A stretch of DNA of 64,000 nucleotides from a virus. The notes below the pieces were generated by a model. The model saw only the letters and a program-made list of their open reading frames with translations. It was not told the origin of the DNA and made no database searches. The translations under genes and the position numbers were made by a program. Where the stretch lies: the IMG/VR virus record IMGVR_UViG_3300049491_000850, positions 31,516 through 95,515 of that record; one strand, written 5' to 3'. Of the stretch, positions 52,382 to 61,958 are shown one piece after another; position 1 is the stretch's first letter, and each line of letters opens with the position of its first letter.

Positions 52382-54544
52382 ATGAAAACAAAAACCCTAT
52401 CTCCAATCACTGCGGCAGAGACTGTCTTTACGAAGGCACAGATCGCATTCCAAAGAGGCTTCCTTTTGGGAACACCAAACAAGCCCATCGGTAAATTGCT
52501 GACCAAGCAAGAGAAATTTAGCATCCAAGCAGAATTAATGCAGTTCGGATACATTCTATCCGAAGAAGCACTTGTCGTTGTAACCATTGACTGGTTCAAA
52601 GATGTAATTCCTTTCTTGAGAAAGAATTTAGGTGTAGGCGACTACACACCATTCTATAAGAACTTCCCACAACAAGTGATGGAACTTAGCCATGCTGAGT
52701 TGTATTGGAATGCAATCATCCATTACTGGTCAAGTGGTACTTGGGAACCAACTTATCTGTTGAAAGAAAGAGGCTTTGCCTTTGAAAACACTAAGTTCAC
52801 AACTATCAAGTTGGGAACCGAAGAGGATTTCCAAAAAATCTTTACAAATCTTGTATCGATCAATCAGTCTATCACTGAAAACGATAAGTCTATAATCGAA
52901 TGGTTCATCCAGAACTATGCGCAAGGTATTGTCATGCCTAAAGTTGTTCCTTTCAAGGAAACACTTTGTATGCTTGCCGGACACGGCTTACCAGTTCCTG
53001 TACAAACAGCAACTGACGTATTGAGAATAGCAACCTATTTCTCAGGTGGTGATATTTCATTGCCAGCAGTACCGAAAGTTACTATTGACGAAGTTAAGGA
53101 AAATAGAAAGGCAACTTTCTTCCGTAACTTGAGAGATTCACAAATCGAAGCAAGAGATAAGTTTAAGTTCAAGAACTTGCCTAGAGCAAGAAGAAAGTAT
53201 TTGCTTTCATTGCTTGAATCGATCAATATTGATCTCGGTGAAATGAAGTTGAAACTCGAAAGATGGTTACGTCTTGGAGAAGTACTTCACGTAGGTGAAT
53301 ATAAGACTCGTTTTCCTAAAGCGTATCAAGCATTCAACGTGCTTAGAAATGACGTGCAATCAGTACAGACTTTCGAGTCTAAAATTGATGCTGCATTTCA
53401 AAAGGTATTTGAAACTAACGATGATGAATCATTAGATTTCGCCTTGATGCTTCTTTCTAAGAGACCGGGTATTTTCGCGAGAAAATTAGACTGGTTATTG
53501 AGAAATTTCGAGAATTCTGCCGTGCTAGAAACCTTCAAGAAAATCTCTATGAAGGTGAGTAAGAAAGTATTGTGGGAACTTTACAATCACTTCTTAAACC
53601 GTGATACAACCAACGCAAGATCGGTTATGATCAAGGGTAAGAAGTCAATAAAGAGAACTCTTCCAGAGTTACCTCCAATGAATAAGGTTTTGATCAATAA
53701 GATTCAAAACGTGATCTTATCGTGCATCGCTGAACACTTTAGCCAACTTGAAAAACTTGGTGATGTGTGGATTGATGAACAGTTGAAGAACATTCCTCTT
53801 CCTTCTGGAATGAGAAGTGTGAACACGGCAGTGAAGACTTACGTGAGAGGAACTAGAATTCCGTTCAACGCAGATGCTAAGGTTGTGAGACCTTATATCC
53901 ACTGGTTCGATCAACATGGAGATGAAGATTTGGATTTGAGTGTAGGATTCTACAATGCAAATTTGAAGGGTGTTGAACACATCTCATATACTAATCTTAG
54001 AAGTCAAAGATTGAACTCGGTTCACTCTGGTGATGTAAGACGTAGAGCAGGTGCGTGTGCTGAATACGTTGATATTGACATCGCTGCTTGTGCAAAGAAC
54101 GGTGTTAGATATGCAATGGTTCAAGTGCATAACTTCCAAAATAGACCAATGCATACAATGAAAGATTGTGTGTTCGGTTTGATGGAAAGAGAATTCCCGG
54201 AAGCAAACAGTATCTTCGTACCGAAGACAATCACTAATGCAGTTAAGGTAGCGAACGAAAGTTCAACCGTCTGCATCGTGCTCTTGGATTTAGTTGAGAG
54301 AAACTATATTTGGGTTGATTGTGAACTTGAATCGAGAGAGTTGGCTAACCTTGAAAGCACTTCAAATATGACCGCTCAATTGATCAAGGGATTGATTAAC
54401 AACTCACATTTGTCAGTGTATGATTTATTGTATCTTCATGCCGAAAGCAGAGGAACAATAGTTAGAAATAAGGAATTTGCTCAGACCGTGTTCGAGTATG
54501 ATGACTTCGTAACAAGCTACGAAAAGGCTGCAACCTTTATGTAA
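52382..54544 (+). CDS. MXAN_6230/SCO0854-like protein with TerD-like C-terminal domain, 720 aa
   Basis: The layout follows the bacterial MXAN_6230/SCO0854 family. Seen: YTPFYKNFPQQV (88-99), RPGIFARKLDWLLR (361-374), DVWIDEQLKNIPLPSGMRSV (461-480), VKTYVRGTRIPF (484-495), then a TerD-like region with VRPYIHWFDQHGDEDLDLSV (502-521), HISYTNLRSQR, VHSGDVRRRAGACAEYVDID (547-566) and GVRYAMVQVHNFQN (574-587). Bacterial members are placed in TerD/vWA-type stress or conflict systems and carry a RING-type Cys cluster, which is missing here. Function is unknown. It is a lone gene directly downstream of the ornate RNA; a common function is an inference. Confidence 0.65.
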   Translation: MKTKTLSPITAAETVFTKAQIAFQRGFLLGTPNKPIGKLLTKQEKFSIQAELMQFGYILSEEALVVVTIDWFKDVIPFLRKNLGVGDYTPFYKNFPQQVMELSHAELYWNAIIHYWSSGTWEPTYLLKERGFAFENTKFTTIKLGTEEDFQKIFTNLVSINQSITENDKSIIEWFIQNYAQGIVMPKVVPFKETLCMLAGHGLPVPVQTATDVLRIATYFSGGDISLPAVPKVTIDEVKENRKATFFRNLRDSQIEARDKFKFKNLPRARRKYLLSLLESINIDLGEMKLKLERWLRLGEVLHVGEYKTRFPKAYQAFNVLRNDVQSVQTFESKIDAAFQKVFETNDDESLDFALMLLSKRPGIFARKLDWLLRNFENSAVLETFKKISMKVSKKVLWELYNHFLNRDTTNARSVMIKGKKSIKRTLPELPPMNKVLINKIQNVILSCIAEHFSQLEKLGDVWIDEQLKNIPLPSGMRSVNTAVKTYVRGTRIPFNADAKVVRPYIHWFDQHGDEDLDLSVGFYNANLKGVEHISYTNLRSQRLNSVHSGDVRRRAGACAEYVDIDIAACAKNGVRYAMVQVHNFQNRPMHTMKDCVFGLMEREFPEANSIFVPKTITNAVKVANESSTVCIVLLDLVERNYIWVDCELESRELANLESTSNMTAQLIKGLINNSHLSVYDLLYLHAESRGTIVRNKEFAQTVFEYDDFVTSYEKAATFM

Positions 54545-54620
54545 TATTCAAGTCCGTTTTATGGGCTGGTGCACCTGACCATAATTAAGGGTAGAGTATC
54601 CCCGTGACCTCTGATAATTA

Positions 54621-54653
54621 ACCCCACAGATTAACTTCTGTGGGGTTTTTTTA
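54621..54653 (+). terminator. Intrinsic terminator after the TerD-like gene
   Basis: ACCCCACAGA (54621-54630) pairs with TCTGTGGGGT (54637-54646), followed by Ts. Upstream, GGGTA/TATCCC near 54589-54602 can form a small extra hairpin. Confidence 0.92.
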
Positions 54654-54700
54654 TTTTCAAAATCGATCAAATATTAATTAAGTTTTAAAGGCTATTCTCG

Positions 54701-54708
54701 TATTTATC
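54701..54708 (+). promoter_or_regulatory. Putative late promoter box TATTTATC (tail fibre operon)
   Basis: CGTATTTATC 80 bases before the first fibre gene, directly after a terminator. The predicted leader contains an alternative-pairing hairpin. Confidence 0.5.
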
Positions 54709-54719
54709 TGTAATAGAAG

Positions 54720-54757
54720 CGTCCAATAATTTACGAATTATTGTAACTCATTGGACG
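54720..54757 (+). promoter_or_regulatory. Leader hairpin with two exclusive pairings
   Basis: CGTCCAAT (54720-54727) pairs with ATTGGACG (54750-54757), while CAATAATT (54724-54731) pairs with AATTATTG (54736-54743). The two share bases 54724-54727, so they cannot both form fully. Confidence 0.45.
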
Positions 54758-54788
54758 GTCATCAACTTACGATAAACAAGAGACATAA

Positions 54789-55748
54789 ATGCCATTTTTC
54801 ACAAGACCTGACCTTTCCGACATTCAGTTTAAACAGATGTCTGGATCGACACTTACAATGTCAGGAGCAACTGATTTTATTGGACAATTAAAGTCAAAGG
54901 GTGTTGAAATTGATGCGACCATAGTAGGATCACCATCTGGTGTCACTGGTCACGTTTTAACATACATTGGCGGTAAAATAAAACTTGCTCCTTCTGGAAG
55001 TGGTACTAGTGATTCTTCTTTCGATAGCAATAGAACAACGACCAGAGTAGGCATTCCTGCCGTAAACGTAGGTGGTGCAACTGTAAAGCAATTCCTTGAA
55101 GGATATTTCTTCCCTTCTGTTCCCCCAACACTTTCAATTGTTGGTGGTACAACAAGATATTTTGGTAATAACGCTTCATTCGTTCTTAACTGGACTGTAA
55201 CAAGAAGAACATTACCGATTACATCAATCACCGTGAACGGTTTATCTGTTCCGTCTGGATTCTTTAGCGGATTACCTCAAAATGGAAGTTTAAGTAGTGG
55301 TACGACTGCAACAATTGCAACACCGAACACGAACCAGAACTATATTTTGAACACAACTACTGCTTCTGAAAACGTAAACGCAGTAACTACTATGAGTTTC
55401 AGTCATAAGAGATATTTCTATGGTGAGAATCAAGATTTACTCGACAACGGTCTATTCAGTGATGCTGGTAGAAGCACAAACGTAAACTTAAATGACGTAG
55501 GTGGTAAGTCAGAATTTGCCGGATCAAAAGCAAAAGGAACGTTCTCAATCACATTGAGCAATCAGTTCTTCTACTATATCTATCCAACATCATTTGGCGC
55601 AGCAGCGTTCACGATCAATGGTTTGTCAAACAACGATTTCAGTTTTGCTGACTTCTCGTTTACCAATCCATTTGGATTCGTGACTACGTTCAGAATGTAT
55701 AGAACAAATAACTTATTAAACGGCACATTTAATATTGCCGTAGCATAA
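54789..55748 (+). CDS. Tail fibre/appendage protein, 319 aa
   Basis: Ser/Thr/Gly/Asn-rich strand protein with no signal peptide. The start (MPFFTRPDLSDIQFKQMSGS) resembles an attachment segment, and residues about 108-205 look like an Ig-like domain (PPTLSIVGGTTRYFGNNASF start). The C-terminus is a second strand-rich domain. It is the first gene of a late operon of fibre proteins and is followed by the 847-aa fibre after 13 bases. Confidence 0.7.
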   Translation: MPFFTRPDLSDIQFKQMSGSTLTMSGATDFIGQLKSKGVEIDATIVGSPSGVTGHVLTYIGGKIKLAPSGSGTSDSSFDSNRTTTRVGIPAVNVGGATVKQFLEGYFFPSVPPTLSIVGGTTRYFGNNASFVLNWTVTRRTLPITSITVNGLSVPSGFFSGLPQNGSLSSGTTATIATPNTNQNYILNTTTASENVNAVTTMSFSHKRYFYGENQDLLDNGLFSDAGRSTNVNLNDVGGKSEFAGSKAKGTFSITLSNQFFYYIYPTSFGAAAFTINGLSNNDFSFADFSFTNPFGFVTTFRMYRTNNLLNGTFNIAVA

Positions 55749-55761
55749 AAATAGAAAGAGA

Positions 55762-58305
55762 ATGCAAAAATTACTTGGAACCGTAATAGCCTCACCTGTA
55801 GTACCGGGAGATTCAAGTGTCGATACATACCCATCGCACTATCCTTTCCTTGGTATGGGTGGTTATAGAGAAGTATTAACCATTGCCGATAGAGACGCAA
55901 TACCTGTTCACGTTTTAGGAAATCTTGACTTTACAGGTACTTCATCTATGGGTTCTGGTCATAGACGTTTGGGTATGCTCGTTTATGTTTCAGAAGTCAA
56001 TACAACATATCAATTAAATATTCCTTACTTGACATGGACTGGTTTGACTAACGTCAACAAGGTTGCTGCTCTCGCAAACAATACTAATTGGATTGAATTT
56101 GCATCTGGAAGTGGTGGTGGAGATGCCATCAAAAAGAGATACAATCAGAACGGACACGGATTTTCTATTGGTCAAGTAGTTGCCTACAACGGTACGAGTT
56201 TCGTATTGAAGTCAGCAGCACAAGCAGATTCTAATGAGACCCTTGGTCTTGTAAGTAGAATTGATGACGTAGATAATTTCACAATTACATACTCAGGTTT
56301 CTTTGATGCATCAACTGTATCGGGATTGAGTGCAAGTACCGTGTACTATGTGTCATCGTTCGTGGCAGGTGATATTTCATCAAGTGCACCAACTGCACTT
56401 GGAGACGAAGTAAGACCGATCTTGATCACACAAACTCCGACAACGGGTATTGTGGTTCAGTATCGTGGAAATGTGATTGTAGAAGTTAGTGGTAGTAGTG
56501 GAACGACAATAAATGTTATCGGCCCTGCGGAGGATGGAACTTACGAAGACGGTTTATTTACAGACTTCGTACCAACAACTCCAACAGGAACAGCAGTTGA
56601 CAGATTCAATGAAGTATTAAAAGCATTGGCTCCATCACCAGCACCTGATTTAAGTAGCATAATGTTGGATTTCACATATCCTTCTGCAAATTTATCATTT
56701 GGTATTACAAAACCAATTTCGGGTTACACTAATGTGAGTGCAGCAGCAGGTAATACTGCTCTTGACATCAATGGTGCGTATATCGTTGGTGGAACTAGAA
56801 GAGGTGCAACAAGATTTGCAATCAGTGGTAACTTAAATTCAAGTGTTCCACTTACAACATCATATCCAGCAGGTGCGTTTGGTGAAGGCAATATAGGAAG
56901 ATTAGAAATGCATGTTAACGGTGTATTGGCTCAAATAATATCTCTATCAGGTACTACAGCAGCGACATCAACATCAAGATTTAATTTAAGTGCTGTGTCG
57001 CCTGTAACATTTGCAAACAATGATCCATTCAATTTCTTTAAATATAGAACTGGAACATTTGCAGTACCACAGGCAGGGATGGCGTTTGGTTTTAACTACA
57101 TGAGAATACTTCATGTAAAACCAAGTGGTACAATTCAAACAAATTACTTGGAATGGATTTATGATCCACAAGGTAACATACTTATTTTGGGTGGTAATAA
57201 CCTTAGCGGATTATCACTTACTGGTAGTAAATATATTTCTGGTGTAAGATACAATACTGGTGGAACTGTTACATATAATGTGACCTTATCACACGGATAT
57301 AAAAACGTCTATCCTAATGGTAATGCAATTACATATCCATCAAGAACAAACTTGAGTGATGCGGGAATAATTTCAAAAACAGGTACTGGCTTGACTTCTG
57401 ATATATCGGCATCAAGAACATTTCCTGCATTGAATACTGCTGTGGTTAATCCACAAGATTCAATACTTAACCTTGCATCTGCACACGTATTACAAAATAA
57501 TATATTAGGTACACTTGGGACTTTAGGTAAAATTGAAACCAACGTATCTATTGTCCATCCGGTAAAGACAACAGCGACTGGTGGTGTTGCATCGTTAAAT
57601 GGATTTTTACAGTACACAACTGTTCAAGTTGGTAATGTGAAGACTGAAAACTTTACTGGTGAAATAAACAGATTGCAAGATAGAGATTATACTGCATTGA
57701 CATATGCTAACATCGATGGTGGAACGTATGTATGGGATGGAACACAAAGTTTAGTTGGTGCAAATGCACAACATAACACTGGCTTATTGATATTCAATGG
57801 TGAATTGATATATCCTAATGCTGCATATTTAAATGCGACATATGGTATAAACGCAGGAAATTTCGGAGCGGTAACAAATGCTCTTCCGAGTAATCCTAAC
57901 TATTCAACTGCATCTGGTATCAGAGTATTTGATAGAAAATTCAAATCAACGAATGCTGTAACTCAGTCAACGTTGACACTTGAGTTCCTACATACTGGCT
58001 CGAACAGTAGTTTCTTAACTGATGGTGGAACTGGTGGAGTTGCTACTGGTAACTTCATCAAGATTGAATGTATGATCAAGAGAGCAGGTGGTGCAACACA
58101 TGGATGGTTTAATCCATTTGCATCATCAGGAAATCCAGAAGGTATTGCAAACACTGCGATCTCTTCAATTGCAGGTGGTACTTCCGTATCATGTACATTA
58201 TCTACAACACCAAGAATTGGTAATGGAGATATATTGATCGTAAGAGTTTATGCTGCAAGTGGATGGACAAATAGAATAAGTAATATTAACGTAGTTAACA
58301 TATAA
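55762..58305 (+). CDS. Tail fibre protein with modular repeats, 847 aa
   Basis: Shares three regions with neighbours. Residues about 129-236 (NGHGFSIGQVVAYNGTSFVL to VQYRG) recur in the gene at 61959; residues 253-298 (GPAEDGTYEDGLFTDFVPTT start) recur at 607-652 of the 1210-aa protein; and the C-terminal ~550 residues are similar to the end of that protein, including AQHNTGLLIFNGELIYPNAA. The N-terminal segment also contains PSHYPFLGMGGYREV. Fibres bind the host surface; the trimer form is assumed from the family. Confidence 0.8.
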   Translation: MQKLLGTVIASPVVPGDSSVDTYPSHYPFLGMGGYREVLTIADRDAIPVHVLGNLDFTGTSSMGSGHRRLGMLVYVSEVNTTYQLNIPYLTWTGLTNVNKVAALANNTNWIEFASGSGGGDAIKKRYNQNGHGFSIGQVVAYNGTSFVLKSAAQADSNETLGLVSRIDDVDNFTITYSGFFDASTVSGLSASTVYYVSSFVAGDISSSAPTALGDEVRPILITQTPTTGIVVQYRGNVIVEVSGSSGTTINVIGPAEDGTYEDGLFTDFVPTTPTGTAVDRFNEVLKALAPSPAPDLSSIMLDFTYPSANLSFGITKPISGYTNVSAAAGNTALDINGAYIVGGTRRGATRFAISGNLNSSVPLTTSYPAGAFGEGNIGRLEMHVNGVLAQIISLSGTTAATSTSRFNLSAVSPVTFANNDPFNFFKYRTGTFAVPQAGMAFGFNYMRILHVKPSGTIQTNYLEWIYDPQGNILILGGNNLSGLSLTGSKYISGVRYNTGGTVTYNVTLSHGYKNVYPNGNAITYPSRTNLSDAGIISKTGTGLTSDISASRTFPALNTAVVNPQDSILNLASAHVLQNNILGTLGTLGKIETNVSIVHPVKTTATGGVASLNGFLQYTTVQVGNVKTENFTGEINRLQDRDYTALTYANIDGGTYVWDGTQSLVGANAQHNTGLLIFNGELIYPNAAYLNATYGINAGNFGAVTNALPSNPNYSTASGIRVFDRKFKSTNAVTQSTLTLEFLHTGSNSSFLTDGGTGGVATGNFIKIECMIKRAGGATHGWFNPFASSGNPEGIANTAISSIAGGTSVSCTLSTTPRIGNGDILIVRVYAASGWTNRISNINVVNI

Positions 58306-58308
58306 GAC

Positions 58309-61300
58309 ATGCCATTAAATACATTAAATACAGGCGCAATTTCGTTTAAGAAATTAGTTGGTAAAGCACACACTCAACAAGGGTTTGCTTTCACAGAAGA
58401 AAGTATTGCCTCAACGGTTAGTTCTTCTATCTCAAGTGTATTTGCTGATAGAATTAATCCAATTCCGGCAACGAGTGGATTGACTGCACTATATGCTACT
58501 GACGGAACTGTTCAAAAAATAAGATTCGAAGTTGAAATTATTCCTGATACTTTGATCGGTACGAACCGTTCACAAGGTTATAGATTAAAATTACCTTCTG
58601 TAATAAACGGATGGAATGCCAATGGTGCGTTATATCCAACATTCAGTGCAGGTACAAAAGTTCATACTTCACTTGGTAAACTTCAAATTGTTCCATCATT
58701 ATATGGTAGAACAAAATCAGATGGATCAAATGAGTATGATCCAATTTTATATCAGACAAACGGATCGACTGTGATCGCTAAATTTGATCCGATCAACTGG
58801 ATCATTGATAGCTATAACGGTATCTTGTTTGTTCAAGACCCGCCAGCAGGTTATGACGTGAGTGCATCGAGACCCGGTTTCGTTGATGCTTACTTATTCG
58901 TTGGTGATTATCTTGATCAAAAACTTGTTAGCGGTTTAACTGGTACTTCTGTTGAATGGAGTGACATTTTAAATAAACCATTGACTTTTCCACCTTCTGC
59001 ACACGTTCATCCAATATCTGGTGTGACTGGTTTGCAAGGTGCGTTGGATAATAAAATTTCGATTTCTGAAAAGGGTGTAGCTGGTGGAGTTACTCCACTT
59101 GATATAAATAATTTAGTTCCACTTATACATATTCCTTCAATTTTCAAGGAAGTGTATGTGGTTCCAACAATTGCTGCAAGAACTGCGAGATTCGTAGCGT
59201 CTGGTATTACTGGTACTACAGCAGTTACTTCTTTCGAAGGTCTAAGAGTATACGTACTTGATTGTACTGGTGCTCCTGAACTTCCAACAGGTACAACTGG
59301 TGCATGTGAATCGATTGATACAACTGGTTTCTTAAACTGGTCGGCAATTACTTCAAGTCAAACTATTGATCTTGATTGGACAAATATTGCAAACAAGCCA
59401 CCGCTTGTAAATAGAATTTTAAATGGTGGTGGATTAAATATCATACCATTTAGTGGTACTGGATATACTACAATATCAATTGACGTAGATAACGTTTACA
59501 TTGAAACACAAGTACCTTCTGGTAATGTGAGCATTATAGAACAATCTATTGATCCATCAAGATTGAAATTCCAAGGTGGCAACACTGGTACTACTGGACA
59601 ATATATTATCAGAGGTACTGGTAACACATTCAGCGTTGGTAATTTACCACTCACTGGTGTAAGTACTGTATCAACGTCAAGTGGTGTAACAAATATTGGT
59701 ACATCACAAAATCCAATATTGATTGCACAAGTTGATGCTGGTGATAATACTATTGAAGCAACTGCATTCGGATTAAGAGTGAAGAACTCGTCAATTGGTT
59801 CCAATAAAATCAATTTTGGTTCTGCGCCATTCCAGTTTAATGCGGACAACTTATTGTTGAACTCTGGAACAACATTCTCAGGTAGTTCAACAGACGTAGG
59901 AACTGCGATTGAAGAATTGCAGGGAATGATCAATCAGAATTATGTATTGACAATTACTGGTGCTACAAACATCGGTACTGGTCAAGGACATGTATATGTT
60001 ACTGGCTCAACAGGTCAAACATTACAGTTCAAAAAGATAAAACAAGGAAATAAAATTTCTGTAACTCAAACTGGTACAGATATAACAATTGCGGTGACAG
60101 GTATTTCAGCAACAACAGGGACGACAACTATCGGCCCTGCTGAGGATGGAACTTACACCGATGGATTGTTCATAGATTTCGTACCAACAACTCCAATAGG
60201 AACTGCTGTGGATAGATTTAACGAAGTATTGAAAGCATTAGCACCACCACCTGCTCCTGATTTAAGTCAGGCGACTGGAAGTGGTACGTTCGTAGCTGGT
60301 AAGTTATCATTCGGTTCATCGAAGGTGATTGCTGGTTTCACAAACGTAGGAACTAATGCTGGTAATGCTGCTGTAGACATAAACGGTAACTATGCGATCT
60401 CTGGAACGAGATTAGGATTAACTGCAACTCCAATCACTGGTGTATTGAACTCAAGTGTTGTTGGTGGTGGTGGAGGTATCCCGTATGCGAACACTGCATT
60501 CGGTGATGGTCACCTTGGCAAGTTAATTATGTATAAGAATGGTCTTGTACATAGCACATTGATCTTATCAGGTACAACTGGTGCAACAAGTAACAGTAGA
60601 ATGGCTGTAACTGCTGTTCAACCAGTAAAATTCCCAAGTGGACAACCATTGGCAGTGTTTACCTATAGAACAGGTACTTTCAGTATCCCGGTATCCGCAA
60701 TGACTAATGGTTACAACTATATTAGAATCGTGCACAGTGGTGCAACGTTCAGTAGACAGACAAACTTTACTGAATGGGTATATGATCCAGATGCATCGAC
60801 AATTGCATTGATTGCACCTTCTGGTTTGACAAATTTAACTCTTGGTGGTAGCAAGTTTATCTCCGGTGTAAATTATCACACTAGTGGTAGTGTAAAATAT
60901 CAAGGTACATTCTCGAATGTATATAAGAACGTGTTCAGTAACTCTGCAACAGCTATTGATTTCCATACAAGAGAAAATCTTGCTGCAATGACATTAATGG
61001 ATGTTACTGGTGCTGGTATTGTACCACGTTTGGCAAGTGCTTTACAAACATTGCCTGACTTGGATATTGCAGCATCAAATCCACAGAACACAAATATTAC
61101 CGTGCTCGGTACATTACCTATAAACGTATCATTGTTACTTGGTAACGTTGGTACTTTAGGTAGAGTAAGATCAAGCGTGGCAGTATTACATCCATTTGCA
61201 GCACAAGGTTTCAGTGGTGCACAATCGACCTTAACTGGTTTCTTGTTTAACACAGTGAACCAAGTAACAAACTTGAATAACGAAACCTTCGATGGTGAAG

Positions 61301-61941
61301 TAGATAGATTAGAAGCAAGAGACTATAGCGTATTGACATATGCTAACGTAGACGGTGGAACTTATGCATGGAGTCCTACACAAAACTTGATTAGTGGTAA
61401 TGCTCAACACAACACTGGCTTGTTAGTATTTAACGGAGAATTGTTGTATCCGAATGCAGCGTATTTAACCTCAACATATGGTATTACGACTGGTAACTTC
61501 GGTGCAGTAACAAATGCTCCGGTTGGTAACCCTAACTATACAGCAGCAGCAGGTGGCAGAAGTCACTATAGAAAGTTTAAGTCAGCAAACGGTAGTACAC
61601 AGTCAACATTGACATTTACTATTGCACACACTGGTGTACTTGCAGACTTCTTGACTAATGGTGGTACAGGTGGTGTACCTGCAAGTAATCAAATCAAGTT
61701 TGAGTTCTTGATCATGAGAAGCGGTGGAGCAATTCACGGATGGGCAAACCCTTTCGCACCGTCTGGTAATCCAGAAGGTATTGCAAACACTTCATCATCG
61801 CACAGTGCAGGAGTGACCACGGTATCATGTACATTGGCGACAACTCCAAGAGTAGCGATTAATGATATTGTTGTTGTGAGAATACTTACATCAAGTGTTT
61901 ATAGCAACAGAATATCAAATGAAGCAATAACAAACATTTAA
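58309..61941 (+). CDS. Large tail fibre protein, 1210 aa
   Basis: The N-terminal ~200 residues (LNTGAISFKKLVGKAHTQQG, then a dome-like domain with QGYRLKLPS) match the beginning of the next fibre gene and are probably the base-attachment module. The middle (about 200-600) is Gly/Thr-rich with many GTTG/TGTT runs, as in collagen-like or shaft regions. Residues 607-1210 are similar to the C-terminal part of the 847-aa fibre, including RDYSVLTYANVDGGTYAWSP. Three bases separate it from the previous gene. Confidence 0.82.
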   Translation: MPLNTLNTGAISFKKLVGKAHTQQGFAFTEESIASTVSSSISSVFADRINPIPATSGLTALYATDGTVQKIRFEVEIIPDTLIGTNRSQGYRLKLPSVINGWNANGALYPTFSAGTKVHTSLGKLQIVPSLYGRTKSDGSNEYDPILYQTNGSTVIAKFDPINWIIDSYNGILFVQDPPAGYDVSASRPGFVDAYLFVGDYLDQKLVSGLTGTSVEWSDILNKPLTFPPSAHVHPISGVTGLQGALDNKISISEKGVAGGVTPLDINNLVPLIHIPSIFKEVYVVPTIAARTARFVASGITGTTAVTSFEGLRVYVLDCTGAPELPTGTTGACESIDTTGFLNWSAITSSQTIDLDWTNIANKPPLVNRILNGGGLNIIPFSGTGYTTISIDVDNVYIETQVPSGNVSIIEQSIDPSRLKFQGGNTGTTGQYIIRGTGNTFSVGNLPLTGVSTVSTSSGVTNIGTSQNPILIAQVDAGDNTIEATAFGLRVKNSSIGSNKINFGSAPFQFNADNLLLNSGTTFSGSSTDVGTAIEELQGMINQNYVLTITGATNIGTGQGHVYVTGSTGQTLQFKKIKQGNKISVTQTGTDITIAVTGISATTGTTTIGPAEDGTYTDGLFIDFVPTTPIGTAVDRFNEVLKALAPPPAPDLSQATGSGTFVAGKLSFGSSKVIAGFTNVGTNAGNAAVDINGNYAISGTRLGLTATPITGVLNSSVVGGGGGIPYANTAFGDGHLGKLIMYKNGLVHSTLILSGTTGATSNSRMAVTAVQPVKFPSGQPLAVFTYRTGTFSIPVSAMTNGYNYIRIVHSGATFSRQTNFTEWVYDPDASTIALIAPSGLTNLTLGGSKFISGVNYHTSGSVKYQGTFSNVYKNVFSNSATAIDFHTRENLAAMTLMDVTGAGIVPRLASALQTLPDLDIAASNPQNTNITVLGTLPINVSLLLGNVGTLGRVRSSVAVLHPFAAQGFSGAQSTLTGFLFNTVNQVTNLNNETFDGEVDRLEARDYSVLTYANVDGGTYAWSPTQNLISGNAQHNTGLLVFNGELLYPNAAYLTSTYGITTGNFGAVTNAPVGNPNYTAAAGGRSHYRKFKSANGSTQSTLTFTIAHTGVLADFLTNGGTGGVPASNQIKFEFLIMRSGGAIHGWANPFAPSGNPEGIANTSSSHSAGVTTVSCTLATTPRVAINDIVVVRILTSSVYSNRISNEAITNI

Positions 61942-61958
61942 TAAATAGAGATATATAA

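Noticed and set aside
59496-61253. Antisense frames of 117-145 codons in the large fibre gene
   Set aside because: They are shadows of the Gly/Thr-rich fibre coding sequence, without promoters or neighbours.
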